NCBI RefSeq assembly: GCF_050402865.1
Contig: NZ_BAABMF010000003.1
Span: forward strand, 124,001 to 188,000
Reading direction: 5' to 3'
DNA length: 64,000 nt
DNA from: Clostridium_AF sediminicola
GTDB lineage: Bacteria; Bacillota; Clostridia; Clostridiales; Clostridiaceae
In this document: positions 46,189-54,965 of the stretch, piece by piece
Position numbering within the stretch: the first letter of the stretch is position 1
How the letters are laid out: each line of letters opens with the position of its first letter
Position numbers and translations under genes: made by a program
The notes under the pieces: generated by a model
Seen by the model: only the letters and a program-made list of their open reading frames with translations
What the model was told of the DNA's origin: nothing
Database searches by the model: none

Positions 46189-46528
46189 TTTTGATTTTTA
46201 TTGTGCTCAGTTTGAAGATAAGCCGAAATATATAAATTCCAATTTATCAATTAGAATTTATGAACAACCTTAAATTATTAGGATTAAGAAGTAAAGTGGA
46301 CAAATTAATCTGTCCACTTTTATACGTTCTATTATCAACACTGCTTTAAAACAGAGCCTAATTATAAAAACTTTTACACATTTATAATCTATACTATTTT
46401 TCATTCTTTTCTTAATCTCAATACCATGAGCTATTATAAATATAATCAGACAAGCTTAAAAACAGGTAAACTCATTTCATTCTCCTTAATTTCTATACTC
46501 ATATGGATAATAATAGTTTTAATGAAAC
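46189..46528. other. Intergenic stretch with a terminator
   Basis: No gene seen. It holds the hairpin at 46293-46324, likely ending the TIGR04076 transcript; the rest is AT-rich and featureless. Confidence 0.5.
46293..46324 (+). terminator. Terminator downstream of the TIGR04076 gene
   Basis: AAAGTGGACA and TGTCCACTTT form a perfect 10-bp stem with an 8-nt loop, followed by T residues. Confidence 0.8.
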
Positions 46529-47242
46529 CTAAAATTGATTTACCTTATTGATAAATTGCACCTTTTGATTATCATTAAATAAAGTAAATTCAAAAGGCCA
46601 TGTACTTGAAACAAAGCTTAAATCTTCATCCATTTCTTCTACAAAAAATTCTGCTGTAATAGTCTTTCTCTCTTTACCATGTAAAACAAACTTTTTACTA
46701 GTCTGAAACTCATTATCTTTTAGTTGGATATTTTCATGTATAAACTTTTTAAAATTCTCGGGTATTACTATAGCAATATTAAACTCTTGTGATTCATTAC
46801 TACAATTTTCCAACTCTATACTACTAGTAACTATTAAATTATTATCTTGATCTTGTCCAACACTCAAACTATTAAAATCATTGTCACGATAACAATATAT
46901 TGCATTTAAGTCTTTTGACATCCCTTTTATGAATTTCACTGTATTAGTAGATAAATGAAGACCAATATTCAAAATTATTAACGTTATAATAATTCTTCTT
47001 ATTCTCGTTTTTAAAAGTCTATAATCTCCATTTTTATTAATGCTTTTAAGTCCATAATAGATTAATAGTATAGGGACTAACCCTGCATAAAATAAAGTTC
47101 CCCCTCCTATTTTAATAGGCTTTAATATTCTTTCAATTAAGATAGTTGGATTGTTATTTGTATTATAAATTGAAATGAAAGCAACTATAATTAAAATAAC
47201 ACCTTGTATTTTTTTGGTTTTTGGTAAAATCTTATTTTCCAT
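46529..47242 (-). CDS. Membrane protein of unknown function
   Basis: 237 residues with three N-terminal membrane helices (about 12-29, 43-62, 85-103) and an outer C-terminal domain of about 130 residues with a beta-sandwich look (NLIVTSSIELENCSNESQEF). No family was recognised. It is followed leftward by a long gap; the two lipoprotein genes upstream have no overlap with it, so operon membership is uncertain. Confidence 0.65.
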   Translation of the reverse strand: MENKILPKTKKIQGVILIIVAFISIYNTNNNPTILIERILKPIKIGGGTLFYAGLVPILLIYYGLKSINKNGDYRLLKTRIRRIIITLIILNIGLHLSTNTVKFIKGMSKDLNAIYCYRDNDFNSLSVGQDQDNNLIVTSSIELENCSNESQEFNIAIVIPENFKKFIHENIQLKDNEFQTSKKFVLHGKERKTITAEFFVEEMDEDLSFVSSTWPFEFTLFNDNQKVQFINKVNQF

Positions 47243-47418
47243 AAAATTATCCTTTCAAATGGCAATTGCTATTTTTTCTTGTTATTAAAAAAAGATAAAA
47301 CTAAGCCTATAACTATATATTAAAACTCATTACGTTCACCTACTATATAAGTTTCTTTCTAGCAATATCCCACCCGATGCATTTTCTGAGAATATGTATT
47401 TCCCAAAGTTGATTTCTA

Positions 47419-47955
47419 TTAGTTACTCACATATATTTCTTTACCATCTTTATCGAAAATAATAAATCTCTGTATTTTTGCATCAACCATATCATCTCTT
47501 TTAAAATAAATAATAGCACCTTTTTTATTATTAAAAAATTCACTTCCTTCAACGAGTCCATTTCTAGTTTTTATTTCTATTTTTACTTTATATGCTTTAT
47601 GTAATATATCACTACTTTTAATTATTATCGTGCCAATAGTAACCCTATTATCACTTCCCAATGAAACAAGGCTAGTTGAAATGGGATCTTCATTTCCACT
47701 TTCAACATTAGTACTTTTTATTGCATTAAGTATATCACTATCTTTATAAACAGATAAAATAACAAGACCTGTAACATTTATTTTTTCATATAAAACTAGA
47801 GTTGAACTATCCTCATTCTTAAATGTTATTGGTGTCATATTGTTTTCAATTAAATATTTTTCAACTTCTTCTTTTGACGGAAGGGTGAAAACATCTTTTT
47901 TATAGCATCCAACTAAGATAGTTAAAATACAAATAATATAAATTATTTTTTTCAT
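47419..47955 (-). CDS. Putative lipoprotein
   Basis: 178 residues. The signal peptide ends in the lipobox ILVGC (Cys near residue 17), so the product should be anchored outside the membrane. The mature part has no recognised domain; a conserved-looking stretch is RVTIGTIIIKSSDILHKAY. A GGAG-type site precedes the ATG. It is one of several small surface-protein genes in this region. Confidence 0.7.
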   Translation of the reverse strand: MKKIIYIICILTILVGCYKKDVFTLPSKEEVEKYLIENNMTPITFKNEDSSTLVLYEKINVTGLVILSVYKDSDILNAIKSTNVESGNEDPISTSLVSLGSDNRVTIGTIIIKSSDILHKAYKVKIEIKTRNGLVEGSEFFNNKKGAIIYFKRDDMVDAKIQRFIIFDKDGKEIYVSN

Positions 47956-48287
47956 ATAAATTTTCTCCTAATATTTATCATAAATATTATATTTTCAAAA
48001 CAGACATTATTCTTAATTATATATATAATTCCATAAAAATTTCATTATCTTGTAATTCATTATTTATACAAATCCCAAGATAAGTAAATGCTAAAGAATT
48101 TGTTTATCCTCACCAGTAAAATAATACCCTCCTGATTATGAGCGCACTAACTAACAATTATTCACTTTTTTGATGTTTGTTAACTAGCAATGGTACTATT
48201 TGCGAAAAACTTTGCTGACGAACTTGCTTTTAATCTGTAATATCTTAAACTGAACAAAACTATGATAATTAGAAGCATAGATTTTTC
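47956..48287. other. Intergenic stretch, nothing recognised
   Basis: 332 bp of AT-rich sequence between two lipoprotein-like genes. I see no gene, clear hairpin or repeat. Confidence 0.4.
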
Positions 48288-49010
48288 TTATCCAGCAGTT
48301 GGTAATCCCAAAACTATCCTAGCAATTTTATCATCATCTATTAATAATACTATTCCTAAACAGAGTCCATTATCATTTTCACCTTCAAAATAAATTCCTT
48401 TCTGGTATTGATATGTTTCAATATCATTACGTAATGATTTGACTACTACTTCCATGTGACTATGACTATCATAATTAATTTCTGTTATTTTTTTATTATA
48501 ATATTTAGCTATTTTTTCTGGTGAATCACCAACTTTTAGATTATTAAGGAAATTCCTATTTAGTTTATAATTATTGGTTGTTATATCTACTCTAAAGACT
48601 TCATCTTTTTCATTAATAGAAAACGGATTATCCGAATCTCCACTACATCCTAAAACAAATTCAATGCCATCGTAAATTAAAATTGCAAAATGTCCATGAA
48701 TATACACACCATTTTTATTAATAATATTCTTTACTTTCTTTGGTTGTCCAAAGTTTTTGATAATATTTTCATATGAAGTAAACGTTTCTTTTCCCTCTAT
48801 CAGTGTATCTAAATAATTTATCTCTTCACTTATACTAGAATCCAAATTTTCTCTTTCGATTTCTTTCAACCGATTATTTAATTCTATTTTTTCTTGTTTT
48901 AATTGTAGTATTTGTTTATTTAGGTTACTTACATATTTTTGGTTCATACCATAACAACTAAACAGTACTAAACATATTAATATTCCTATAATCAGTAATT
49001 GTTTCTTCAT
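48288..49010 (-). CDS. Exported coiled-coil protein, possible lipoprotein
   Basis: 240 residues: a signal peptide with a late lipobox-like LFSCYG (Cys near residue 19), a coiled coil of about 30 residues (NLNKQILQLKQEKIELNNRL), then a globular domain with IIKNFGQPKKVKNI and LKVGDSPEKIAKYY. The DSPEKIAKYY segment hints at a beta-lactamase-inhibitor-like or SmpA/OmlA-like fold, but this is weak. ATG 49010 has an AAAGGAG site. Function unknown. Confidence 0.65.
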   Translation of the reverse strand: MKKQLLIIGILICLVLFSCYGMNQKYVSNLNKQILQLKQEKIELNNRLKEIERENLDSSISEEINYLDTLIEGKETFTSYENIIKNFGQPKKVKNIINKNGVYIHGHFAILIYDGIEFVLGCSGDSDNPFSINEKDEVFRVDITTNNYKLNRNFLNNLKVGDSPEKIAKYYNKKITEINYDSHSHMEVVVKSLRNDIETYQYQKGIYFEGENDNGLCLGIVLLIDDDKIARIVLGLPTAG

Positions 49011-49188
49011 ATTTTTGCTCCTTTAAAACTATAATTATCAAGTTAACTCTCAAATATTTATGGAATTTCCCAATACTAATGAATAAAGTGTTGATTTTTC
49101 AGCTCTTATTAAAGCATTAGAATTTGACCAATTATTGCACTAATTCAACTATAGATTATTAGCATTAATAGGTAGTTGCTCGTGCTTG

Positions 49189-49413
49189 CTATTTGTTATT
49201 CATACGAATCATGATTTCAATATATAAGTCATCAATATCCACGGAAATTGCATTCTTAGGAATACTTATTATTTTAGGACTTCCTAACATAACTCTTCTT
49301 AATAAACTCATTTTGTTTAAAACTTCTTTCATATTTGATGGATATATTCCAATTATTTTATTTCCATTGTCATTATAAATGAAAACTTCTTCTACTTCAG
49401 TCCAACTTAACAT
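49189..49413 (-). CDS. Short ORF, probably part of a broken gene
   Basis: 74 codons reading like protein (SWTEVEEVFIYNDNGNKI…, PKNAISVDIDDLYIEI). The same frame stays open upstream to about 49485 with no start. A second frame upstream ends in a protein-like stretch (DYKAIVFLIDAQMLLK) just before it. The pattern fits one gene split by a frameshift. No family recognised. Confidence 0.35.
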   Translation of the reverse strand: MLSWTEVEEVFIYNDNGNKIIGIYPSNMKEVLNKMSLLRRVMLGSPKIISIPKNAISVDIDDLYIEIMIRMNNK

Positions 49414-49767
49414 ATCTGTTTTAGCATATGCAGAATTAATATTTATTTTAATAACATTTGAGCATCTATCAAAAAAACAATTGCCTTATAATCACTATTT
49501 ATGATTATAGCTTGATTGATTTAGTATTATTTAAAATTGCCATTTTAAACATTTGTAGCATGTCCATATCACAACTGCTACTCCTACTAAACGGGAAATG
49601 TTTTGTAAACATTCTCCATTTGATAATGACGATACCAATGTAAATTATACCATATTAAGTATAAAAATATGATAATTCCCAAGCATATTTCTTCAATATT
49701 ATCTACTTAATTGGTTAACAAATAAATATAGCCAAATCAATTTAGTTAGCGAGTATTATATATATTA

Positions 49768-49825
49768 ACAAAACTTAATCTATGCAAGGCCAAAATATCA
49801 GGTATTATTTCGTTTTGAACCTATT
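49768..49825. repeat. Dispersed hairpin element, degenerate copy b
   Basis: AACTTAATCTATGCAAGG followed by CAAAATATCAGGTATTA aligns with the elements at 53206 and 54265 but has diverged, especially in the outer stem. Confidence 0.4.
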
Positions 49826-49843
49826 CATAAACTTCAAGAACAC

Positions 49844-49876
49844 AAAAATACACTCAATCAAATGAGTGTATTTTTT
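49844..49876. terminator. Terminator of the ABC exporter operon
   Basis: AAATACACTCA pairs with TGAGTGTATTT around ATCAAA, with A and T runs on both sides; downstream of the permease gene on the minus strand. Confidence 0.8.
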
Positions 49877-49983
49877 AAACCTATTTAGTCCTATTTTATA
49901 GTATCCATCAATGCTTCTTCTACTTTTATCATACACGTTCTTTTTTACAGTTTATGATAACTCTTTAGGATTAAACTATATGT

Positions 49984-50712
49984 TTAAAACTTATTTCTTT
50001 TTAGAAAATTCAACTGAAAAAAAATAAATATACCACTATAAACACTTATATAAAGTATTGCAACTCCTACATCTTTAATAATAAAATGTTCTTTTCCGGT
50101 AAACCACTCAAAAGTATTGAACAAAGGCGGAAAAATCCATGTTAGAAAACGAGTAAAAGGTATTTCTATATTCATTGGTATTTTTATTATGCTCATTAAT
50201 GCAATTGCAACGGTTAGCATAATAGCCATTTTTCTTTCCTTCATAATTCTTGGATGTAATAAAGTTCCTGTTGTTACTCCTAATATTGATACAAAAGAAT
50301 GGAAAATCAAAGCGATACCTAAATCACTTATAGTAATATCCGTACTATAAAGTTGAGATTTTCCAATTATGTTTTTAATTATTGGAAATATAACTCCAAT
50401 AAGACTCATTGTCATTCCAATGAACACAAGAAATAAAATTTTGCTAACATAATATATATTTTCACTTCTAGCCTTTAATATCAATAATTGTTCAGATATT
50501 GAATCCTCTATTTCCATATAAGTTAACCCTATCCAAACCATTAAGTAAAACAAACATCCCATTGATAAAAGAAAGTTTGACACTACAGATACATGAGTAG
50601 TGGAATAAATTGAATAAATCCATATTAGCCATACTAAAAAAGGGATTATAAACTTATTCGATTTTATATAAATTTTATAATGATATATTAATAAGTTCTT
50701 AAGCATATTCAC
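49984..50712 (-). CDS. ABC-2 type transporter permease
   Basis: 242 residues, six predicted membrane helices, no soluble domain. It overlaps the upstream ATPase gene by 14 bp and uses a GTG start with GGGGG seven bases before, so the two are coupled. Such pairs export lipids, peptides or antibiotics, or reshape membranes; there is no direct clue to the cargo. No closer family assignment was possible. Confidence 0.8.
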   Translation of the reverse strand: MNMLKNLLIYHYKIYIKSNKFIIPFLVWLIWIYSIYSTTHVSVVSNFLLSMGCLFYLMVWIGLTYMEIEDSISEQLLILKARSENIYYVSKILFLVFIGMTMSLIGVIFPIIKNIIGKSQLYSTDITISDLGIALIFHSFVSILGVTTGTLLHPRIMKERKMAIMLTVAIALMSIIKIPMNIEIPFTRFLTWIFPPLFNTFEWFTGKEHFIIKDVGVAILYISVYSGIFIFFQLNFLKRNKF

Positions 50713-51544
50713 TGTACATCCCCCTTAATAGATAACCTTCTTCTATCATTTTTATAATTAATTCATTACTTTTTTCTCTTTGAACGACCATTTTGATTTT
50801 TCCATCATAATTTTCTATCTTTTCAACCATATCCTCTATATCAGAGCTAATAATTTTATGCTCATTTGATTTTAAAAAATTTAAAATATCATATTCTGTT
50901 TTATATAATTCGCTTAACTCCTTATATTCTAATTTTCCATTCTTTATTTCATATACAACATCAGATATTTTTTTTACTAAAAACCTCTCATGGCAAGACA
51001 TAATGATTGTAACTCCATGTTTATTTAATTCATTTATTAATTCAATAAATACATTTTGTGATTCCATATCTTGCCCAGATAATGGTTCGTCTAATAATAA
51101 AACGTCCGGCTTTGTCATAATGGCTTGAATAACACTCACTTTTTGTAATGTTCCTTTTGATAAATGCTTTAACGAAATATCTATCATTTCCTTCATAAAA
51201 AATTTACTAAATAATTCTTCGCTTTTTTGTTCTATTACTTGAGGAGACAATCCGTCTATTAATCCCATATGTTTTATATATTGTTTTGCAGTAATATTCA
51301 TCTTTGGGAAACGTTCAGGAACATAATTAAATTTTAAATCAGCACTATAACTTATTTGTCCTGAATTTATTCTTGATAATCCACATATAATCTTAAGAAA
51401 AGTACTCTTTCCACTTCCATTGTGACCTAGCAAAGCAATTGACTGTCCTTTTTCTACTACAATATTAATATCATTTAAAACTTTTTTTTTACCAAAGCTT
51501 TTTGATACATTATTTATTACAATTAACTTATCACCCAATACCAT
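50699..51544 (-). CDS. ABC transporter ATPase (exporter type)
   Basis: 281 residues. Walker A is LGHNGSGKST (near residue 38), the signature LSKGTLQK (near 130, a variant of LSGGQ), Walker B VLLLDEPLSGQD and the switch IIMSCHER. The signature change is seen in DrrA/CcmA-like exporters. A C-terminal ~65-residue tail (YKTEYDILNFLKS) follows. With the permease downstream it forms a two-component exporter, probably working as a dimer of each. Confidence 0.9.
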   Translation of the reverse strand: MVLGDKLIVINNVSKSFGKKKVLNDINIVVEKGQSIALLGHNGSGKSTFLKIICGLSRINSGQISYSADLKFNYVPERFPKMNITAKQYIKHMGLIDGLSPQVIEQKSEELFSKFFMKEMIDISLKHLSKGTLQKVSVIQAIMTKPDVLLLDEPLSGQDMESQNVFIELINELNKHGVTIIMSCHERFLVKKISDVVYEIKNGKLEYKELSELYKTEYDILNFLKSNEHKIISSDIEDMVEKIENYDGKIKMVVQREKSNELIIKMIEEGYLLRGMYSEYA

Positions 51545-52209
51545 ATTCTCCTTTATATGATTATATATTCATACATAATATTAAAATTTTGATTGTGAGA
51601 TTCACTCAACCTTGAATTAGCAAGTGAGTTAAACAAGTTTGTCTCACTATGGTACCAGTCATTTCTCACATTATGTCAAAAATTTAAAATCTATTCCCAA
51701 AATATATCACCACAAATTTTTAGCTATAATTTTAAAATTATAGCTTCATTTAGTAATATTTTAGCTGCCCATTATAAACATAACTAGTCCAGTTTCAAAA
51801 AAAATACTCTTTTAAAACTACTATACACTTAAACCTAAAATATTAACTTTAAACCAATTACTTTAAATTAGTCTAAATTATGACGTAATCCACGAACTAT
51901 TATATCACAAATAATAGCACACACTATATAATTTACCATTTATGGATTGAAAATTTAGCATTACAATTAATTTCATTATTGTTTCCTTCAAATTTTACTT
52001 TCAAAAAAAACATCGTTAATTAAATGGATCTTAATATTTCCTACACTCTTATATACAAAACTATTTTAGTTTCTGCACACCTCTTGTATAAATTATTTAT
52101 AGATATTTCATTGATAATATTATCTATATTGTGTATAATTTTAAAAACAGAAATTAGTATATTATAGGTATTTGTAAAGTATACTTAAACGATTATAAGG
52201 AGGCTAACT
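51545..52209. other. 665-bp gap: palindrome and GNAT promoter
   Basis: No gene seen. A perfect 24-bp palindrome (AGCTATAATTTT and complement) lies at 51722-51745. A good promoter for the next gene lies at 52111-52139. The rest is AT-rich and featureless. Confidence 0.5.
52111..52139 (+). promoter_or_regulatory. Promoter of the GNAT gene
   Basis: TTGATA (52111-52116), a 17-bp spacer and a consensus TATAAT (52134-52139). Confidence 0.75.
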
Positions 52210-52782
52210 ATGTATTTTAAAAAGCTAATTGGTGATAAAGTTTATCTATCTCCAATTGATAAAAATGATTATGTTAAATATACTGAATGGGTAAATGATA
52301 TGGAAGTCGCTATGGGAATGATATTTTCAACCATGTTAATTGATGAAGAATCTGAAAAAAATACATTAGAGCGGTTAGCAAAAAGCGATTTCAATTTTGC
52401 GGTTATAGACAATGAAACCAATGCAGTTATCGGAAATGTTGGTTTTCCAAACATAGATTATATAAATCGCACTGGAGAAGTAGGAATATTTATTGGAGCT
52501 AAAAATTATTGGGGAAATGGTTATGGTCAACAAGCATTGGAATTACTTCTTGACTTTGGATTTAACTTACTTAATTTGAACAACATCCATCTTAAAGTAT
52601 ATTCATACAATAATCCAGCAATAAGCTGCTATAAAAAAATAGGATTTAAAGAAGCAGGTAAACTAAGAGAAGCTAAATTAATTGCCGGGCAAAAATATGA
52701 CGAAATTTATATGGATATACTAGCTAATGAATTTAAATCCCCATATATACTATCAATTCTCAAAACAAAACTTAACTCATAA
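52210..52782 (+). CDS. GNAT N-acetyltransferase (RimJ/RimL-like)
   Basis: 190 residues. GEVGIFIGAKNYWGNGYGQQA contains the acetyl-CoA loop, and LKVYSYNNPAISCYKKIGFK is the classic C-terminal segment of the RimJ/RimL group. It should transfer an acetyl group from acetyl-CoA to an amine on a protein terminus, amino acid or antibiotic; the acceptor is unknown. AAGGAGG lies six bases before the ATG and a good promoter at 52111. A terminator follows. Confidence 0.9.
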   Translation: MYFKKLIGDKVYLSPIDKNDYVKYTEWVNDMEVAMGMIFSTMLIDEESEKNTLERLAKSDFNFAVIDNETNAVIGNVGFPNIDYINRTGEVGIFIGAKNYWGNGYGQQALELLLDFGFNLLNLNNIHLKVYSYNNPAISCYKKIGFKEAGKLREAKLIAGQKYDEIYMDILANEFKSPYILSILKTKLNS

Positions 52783-52800
52783 TATCTTATAGTACCCAAC

Positions 52801-52834
52801 AATAGGACAACTCAAATTTCAAAGTTGTCCTATT
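52801..52834. terminator. Terminator after the GNAT gene
   Basis: AATAGGACAACT and AGTTGTCCTATT form a perfect 12-bp stem with a 10-nt loop. Confidence 0.88.
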
Positions 52835-52870
52835 TAATCATTAAATAATCAACATTTTTCTAACACAATC

Positions 52871-53176
52871 TCACCCAAACAATTTCCCCCAGCTAACCTC
52901 TCCTACAAGTCCATCAACCATAATCCCACCCTCTCTCTGAAACTCCCTAATAGCTTTCTCAGTATCTTCCCCAAAATACCCATCAACTCCACACTCTCCA
53001 ACATCATATCCAAGCTTCGTTAACATCTGCTGAATCTTCACAACAACTCTATCATATTTACTGCTATTCTTCTTTATTAAATATCCTTTTGCTGCATGAT
53101 GTAGTATTATTTTATCCGGCTTATTTCCATAACTCATATTACTCATAAACACCAAATTAGAATCTATAACATCCAT
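52871..53176 (-). CDS. Miniature amidase/peptidoglycan-binding protein (internal deletion)
   Basis: 101 residues. The first 30 match the N-terminal edge of an N-acetylmuramoyl-L-alanine amidase (SNLVFMSNMSYGNKPDKIILHH, which includes the first metal His). After about ten unrelated residues the sequence jumps to a complete peptidoglycan-binding-1 domain (VKIQQMLTKLGYDVGECGVD, AIREFQREGGIMVDGLVG). About 130 residues of catalytic domain are missing. AGGAGG precedes the ATG, so it may still be expressed as a cell-wall-binding protein. It is downstream of DUF2922/DUF1659, where a full amidase is usual in Clostridia. Confidence 0.7.
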   Translation of the reverse strand: MDVIDSNLVFMSNMSYGNKPDKIILHHAAKGYLIKKNSSKYDRVVVKIQQMLTKLGYDVGECGVDGYFGEDTEKAIREFQREGGIMVDGLVGEVSWGKLFG

Positions 53177-53205
53177 TCATTTCCCCTCCTATATAAAGAT
53201 AAATA

Positions 53206-53285
53206 TTACGTAAACTTAATCTATACATGTACAAAATCTCAGGCATTAATGAGTTATGGCCTTGGATAGATATACAGTTGACGTT
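53206..53285. repeat. Dispersed hairpin element, copy c
   Basis: TTACGTAAACTTAATCTATA…CAAAATCTCAGGCATTAATGAG…GGATAGATATACAGTTGA. The outer TCTAT/ATAGA pair replaces the TTTAT/ATAAA pair of other copies, a compensatory change that supports base pairing. Confidence 0.65.
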
Positions 53286-53458
53286 GTTCATCTAATCATT
53301 GAAAAACACCCACCATTAGTGAGTGCATTATGCTAATTATATATTTATGTTTTATAATCATTTTAGCAACAGAAAGAATATATTGCGTAAAAGGTATTTA
53401 AACAAACTTTAGAAATTCTTAGTGAAGTGAACTACCTTTCTAGCTATATATTTCTTAT

Positions 53459-53683
53459 CTATAGTTCATTATCAAACAAATCAGTTTCAGTTGTTTCAAC
53501 TATACTCGCTGCATCTTTTGCGGATAAAACATCTGGACCAAAAGCAAATATATCTTTTGCAATAATAGTATCCATAAGCGCCTCAGCATCAGCTTTTGTA
53601 ATACCATCCTTAACATCAGTAACAGTCATAGATTTTGACTCCCCAGCAGCATCTTTGAATTTCATAACTAGTTTTTTACTCAT
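53459..53683 (-). CDS. DUF2922 protein
   Basis: 74 residues starting SKKLVMKFKDAAGES, with ending FDNEL. The layout matches the small DUF2922 family, paired with DUF1659 in Firmicutes; function unknown. ATG 53683 is chosen because GGGGGT lies seven bases upstream. A pair of 7-mer repeat arms separates it from the DUF1659 gene. Confidence 0.82.
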   Translation of the reverse strand: MSKKLVMKFKDAAGESKSMTVTDVKDGITKADAEALMDTIIAKDIFAFGPDVLSAKDAASIVETTETDLFDNEL

Positions 53684-53737
53684 CTTATATACCCCCAATA
53701 GTTTTAGTTTAATATGTATTGCACTTTTAACAAACGT

Positions 53738-53770
53738 AGTGACAAGTTACAAGTGATAAGTGACAAGTTA
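53738..53770. repeat. Left arm of 7-mer inverted repeat
   Basis: Four tandem heptamers after AGT: GACAAGT, TACAAGT, GATAAGT, GACAAGT. The arm at 53905-53937 has the same units on the other strand with the middle two swapped. Confidence 0.75.
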
Positions 53771-53904
53771 TAGACACCTTTCACAAGTGAAAGCTTTTAA
53801 TTAACTAAAGATAAAAAAACCTTTTCCCATATCAAATGTTCATTTCACCAGTAAGCGAAGCTAGCAGAGGCTTAATCAAAGATTTTCTGTAAGAAAATCA
53901 TCAT

Positions 53905-53937
53905 TAACTTGTCACTTGTAACTTATCACTTGTCACT
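53905..53937. repeat. Right arm of 7-mer inverted repeat
   Basis: Reverse complement reads GACAAGT, GATAAGT, TACAAGT, GACAAGT. With 53738-53770 it can form a long imperfect stem enclosing 134 bp between DUF2922 and DUF1659. Confidence 0.75.
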
Positions 53938-53944
53938 AAAATAA

Positions 53945-54172
53945 TTACATTCCCTCTTCAAGTAGTTCAGCATCTACTCTTCTGATTTCAAAGACTGGAT
54001 GTGCAAGAACTTCTTTGATAGCATTTGCAACATCAAAAACAGCTTGATCTGCTGCATCAGTTTTTACCTTAGAAAAACTTTTAGTTCTTAAAACATCTTC
54101 ACCTTCTTCATTTTGACCAGTGATTACTCTGAAAACTAAATCAGATTTCAATTTTGTTACTTGAACTGCCAT
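53945..54172 (-). CDS. DUF1659 protein
   Basis: 75 residues: AVQVTKLKSDLVFRVITGQ…, LRTKSFSKVKTDA, FDVANAIKEVLAHP. It matches DUF1659, a small family usually upstream of DUF2922, as here, and of unknown function. AAGGGGG precedes the ATG. Its leader shares a hairpin sequence with the YvrJ leader, but is interrupted by the insertion at 54206-54367. Confidence 0.85.
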   Translation of the reverse strand: MAVQVTKLKSDLVFRVITGQNEEGEDVLRTKSFSKVKTDAADQAVFDVANAIKEVLAHPVFEIRRVDAELLEEGM

Positions 54173-54205
54173 GTAAAAACCCCCTTTCTCAGAGTCGGCT
54201 TAAGG

Positions 54206-54367
54206 ATTAGTTCTACTTTGTTTTCAAAAATATCGAATCTTCAATTAAAAGTTTTATTATGAAACTATATTTATATATGTACAAAATCTCAGGCATTAAT
54301 GAGTTTTGGACTTGTATAAATAATTAGTTGAATTAAAAACTTTATATGTTTTTTGAAAGCAATTAGT
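54206..54367. mobile_element. MITE-like insertion with 6-bp target duplication
   Basis: About 150 bp (54212-54361) is flanked by ATTAGT on both sides (54206-54211 and 54362-54367). The paralogous leader at 55557-55607 has a single ATTAGT and no insertion. The ends are imperfect inverted repeats (TTGTTTTCAAAAA versus TTGCTTTCAAAAAA). Inside lies a copy of the dispersed hairpin (54265-54335). There is no coding capacity, so it would need a transposase from elsewhere. Confidence 0.6.
54265..54335. repeat. Dispersed hairpin element, copy d
   Basis: TATTTATATATGT…CAAAATCTCAGGCATTAATGAGTTTTG…TTGTATAAATAATTAGTTGAA. Outer and inner stems both pair. It shares its core with copy c and its right flank with copy a. 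Confidence 0.7.
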
Positions 54368-54553
54368 AGACCTTATTCTTAAACGATCTCTTTCTTTATT
54401 GTCTTTCATTAAGTACATACAAGTTATAAACCTATTTTTACAAAATTTATCTAAATTTTTATTAGAATATTCAAATCGGTTATTGACATATACCCATAAT
54501 AGATTATAATGAATGTATAGGGTATATGCCCAAAACTTAAAGGAGGTAATTTT

Positions 54554-54886
54554 ATGCCAAGAAGAGATGGTACTGGTCCTATGGGCCAAGGTGAAAGAAC
54601 AGGAAGAGGAATGGGACTTTGTAATGCAACTAAAGTAGTAGGTGCAATTGGTGGTTTGGGTCTTGGACTTGGTTTTGGTTGTAGAAGAGGATTTGGTAGA
54701 AGAGGATTTAGTGGAAGAGGACTAGGTAGAAGATTTAGAGCAAATAATTTTGATTCTTCAGCCAATCAACAAACTGAAAAAGATTTACTTATTGAGGAAA
54801 AAGCTACTCTAGAGCAAAGACTTAATGAAATAAATAATCAATTAGACTCTACTAACAATTTAGATACTGTTGACAATAATGAGTAA
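54554..54886 (+). CDS. DUF5320 glycine/arginine-rich protein
   Basis: 110 residues. The opening PRRDGTGPMGQGERTGRGMG is diagnostic of DUF5320, followed by a Gly/Arg-rich tract and a C-terminal coiled coil (IEEKATLEQRLNEINNQL). The family is linked to DUF134 and to iron-molybdenum-cofactor-like (NifX/NifB) proteins in anaerobes; function unknown. AAAGGAGG precedes the ATG. The DUF134 gene follows 79 bp later. Confidence 0.88.
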   Translation: MPRRDGTGPMGQGERTGRGMGLCNATKVVGAIGGLGLGLGFGCRRGFGRRGFSGRGLGRRFRANNFDSSANQQTEKDLLIEEKATLEQRLNEINNQLDSTNNLDTVDNNE

Positions 54887-54965
54887 AGATTTCCATGAAT
54901 TAAAATGAATGTTATTATAGAAGGTGAAGATTTCTGTAATAATTATTCTAAGGAGGTTTAGTGCA

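Larger units (their letters stand above)
49414..49983. other. Intergenic stretch with gene debris, a repeat and a terminator
   Basis: 570 bp. The right-hand frame of the broken gene lies near 49440-49520. A degenerate dispersed hairpin copy is at 49768-49825, and a strong terminator at 49844-49876. No intact gene was seen. Confidence 0.5.

Noticed and set aside
51722..51745. 24-bp perfect palindrome as a terminator or operator
   Set aside because: It is almost pure A/T and far from any gene end, so it is noted only as a palindrome.
53738..53937. CRISPR-like array
   Set aside because: The repeats are 7-mers without unique spacers and occur as two inverted arms, so this is not a CRISPR.
54451..54765. 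Proline-rich frame antisense to the DUF5320 gene
   Set aside because: It is the mirror of the Gly/Arg-rich coding sequence and has no start signal.
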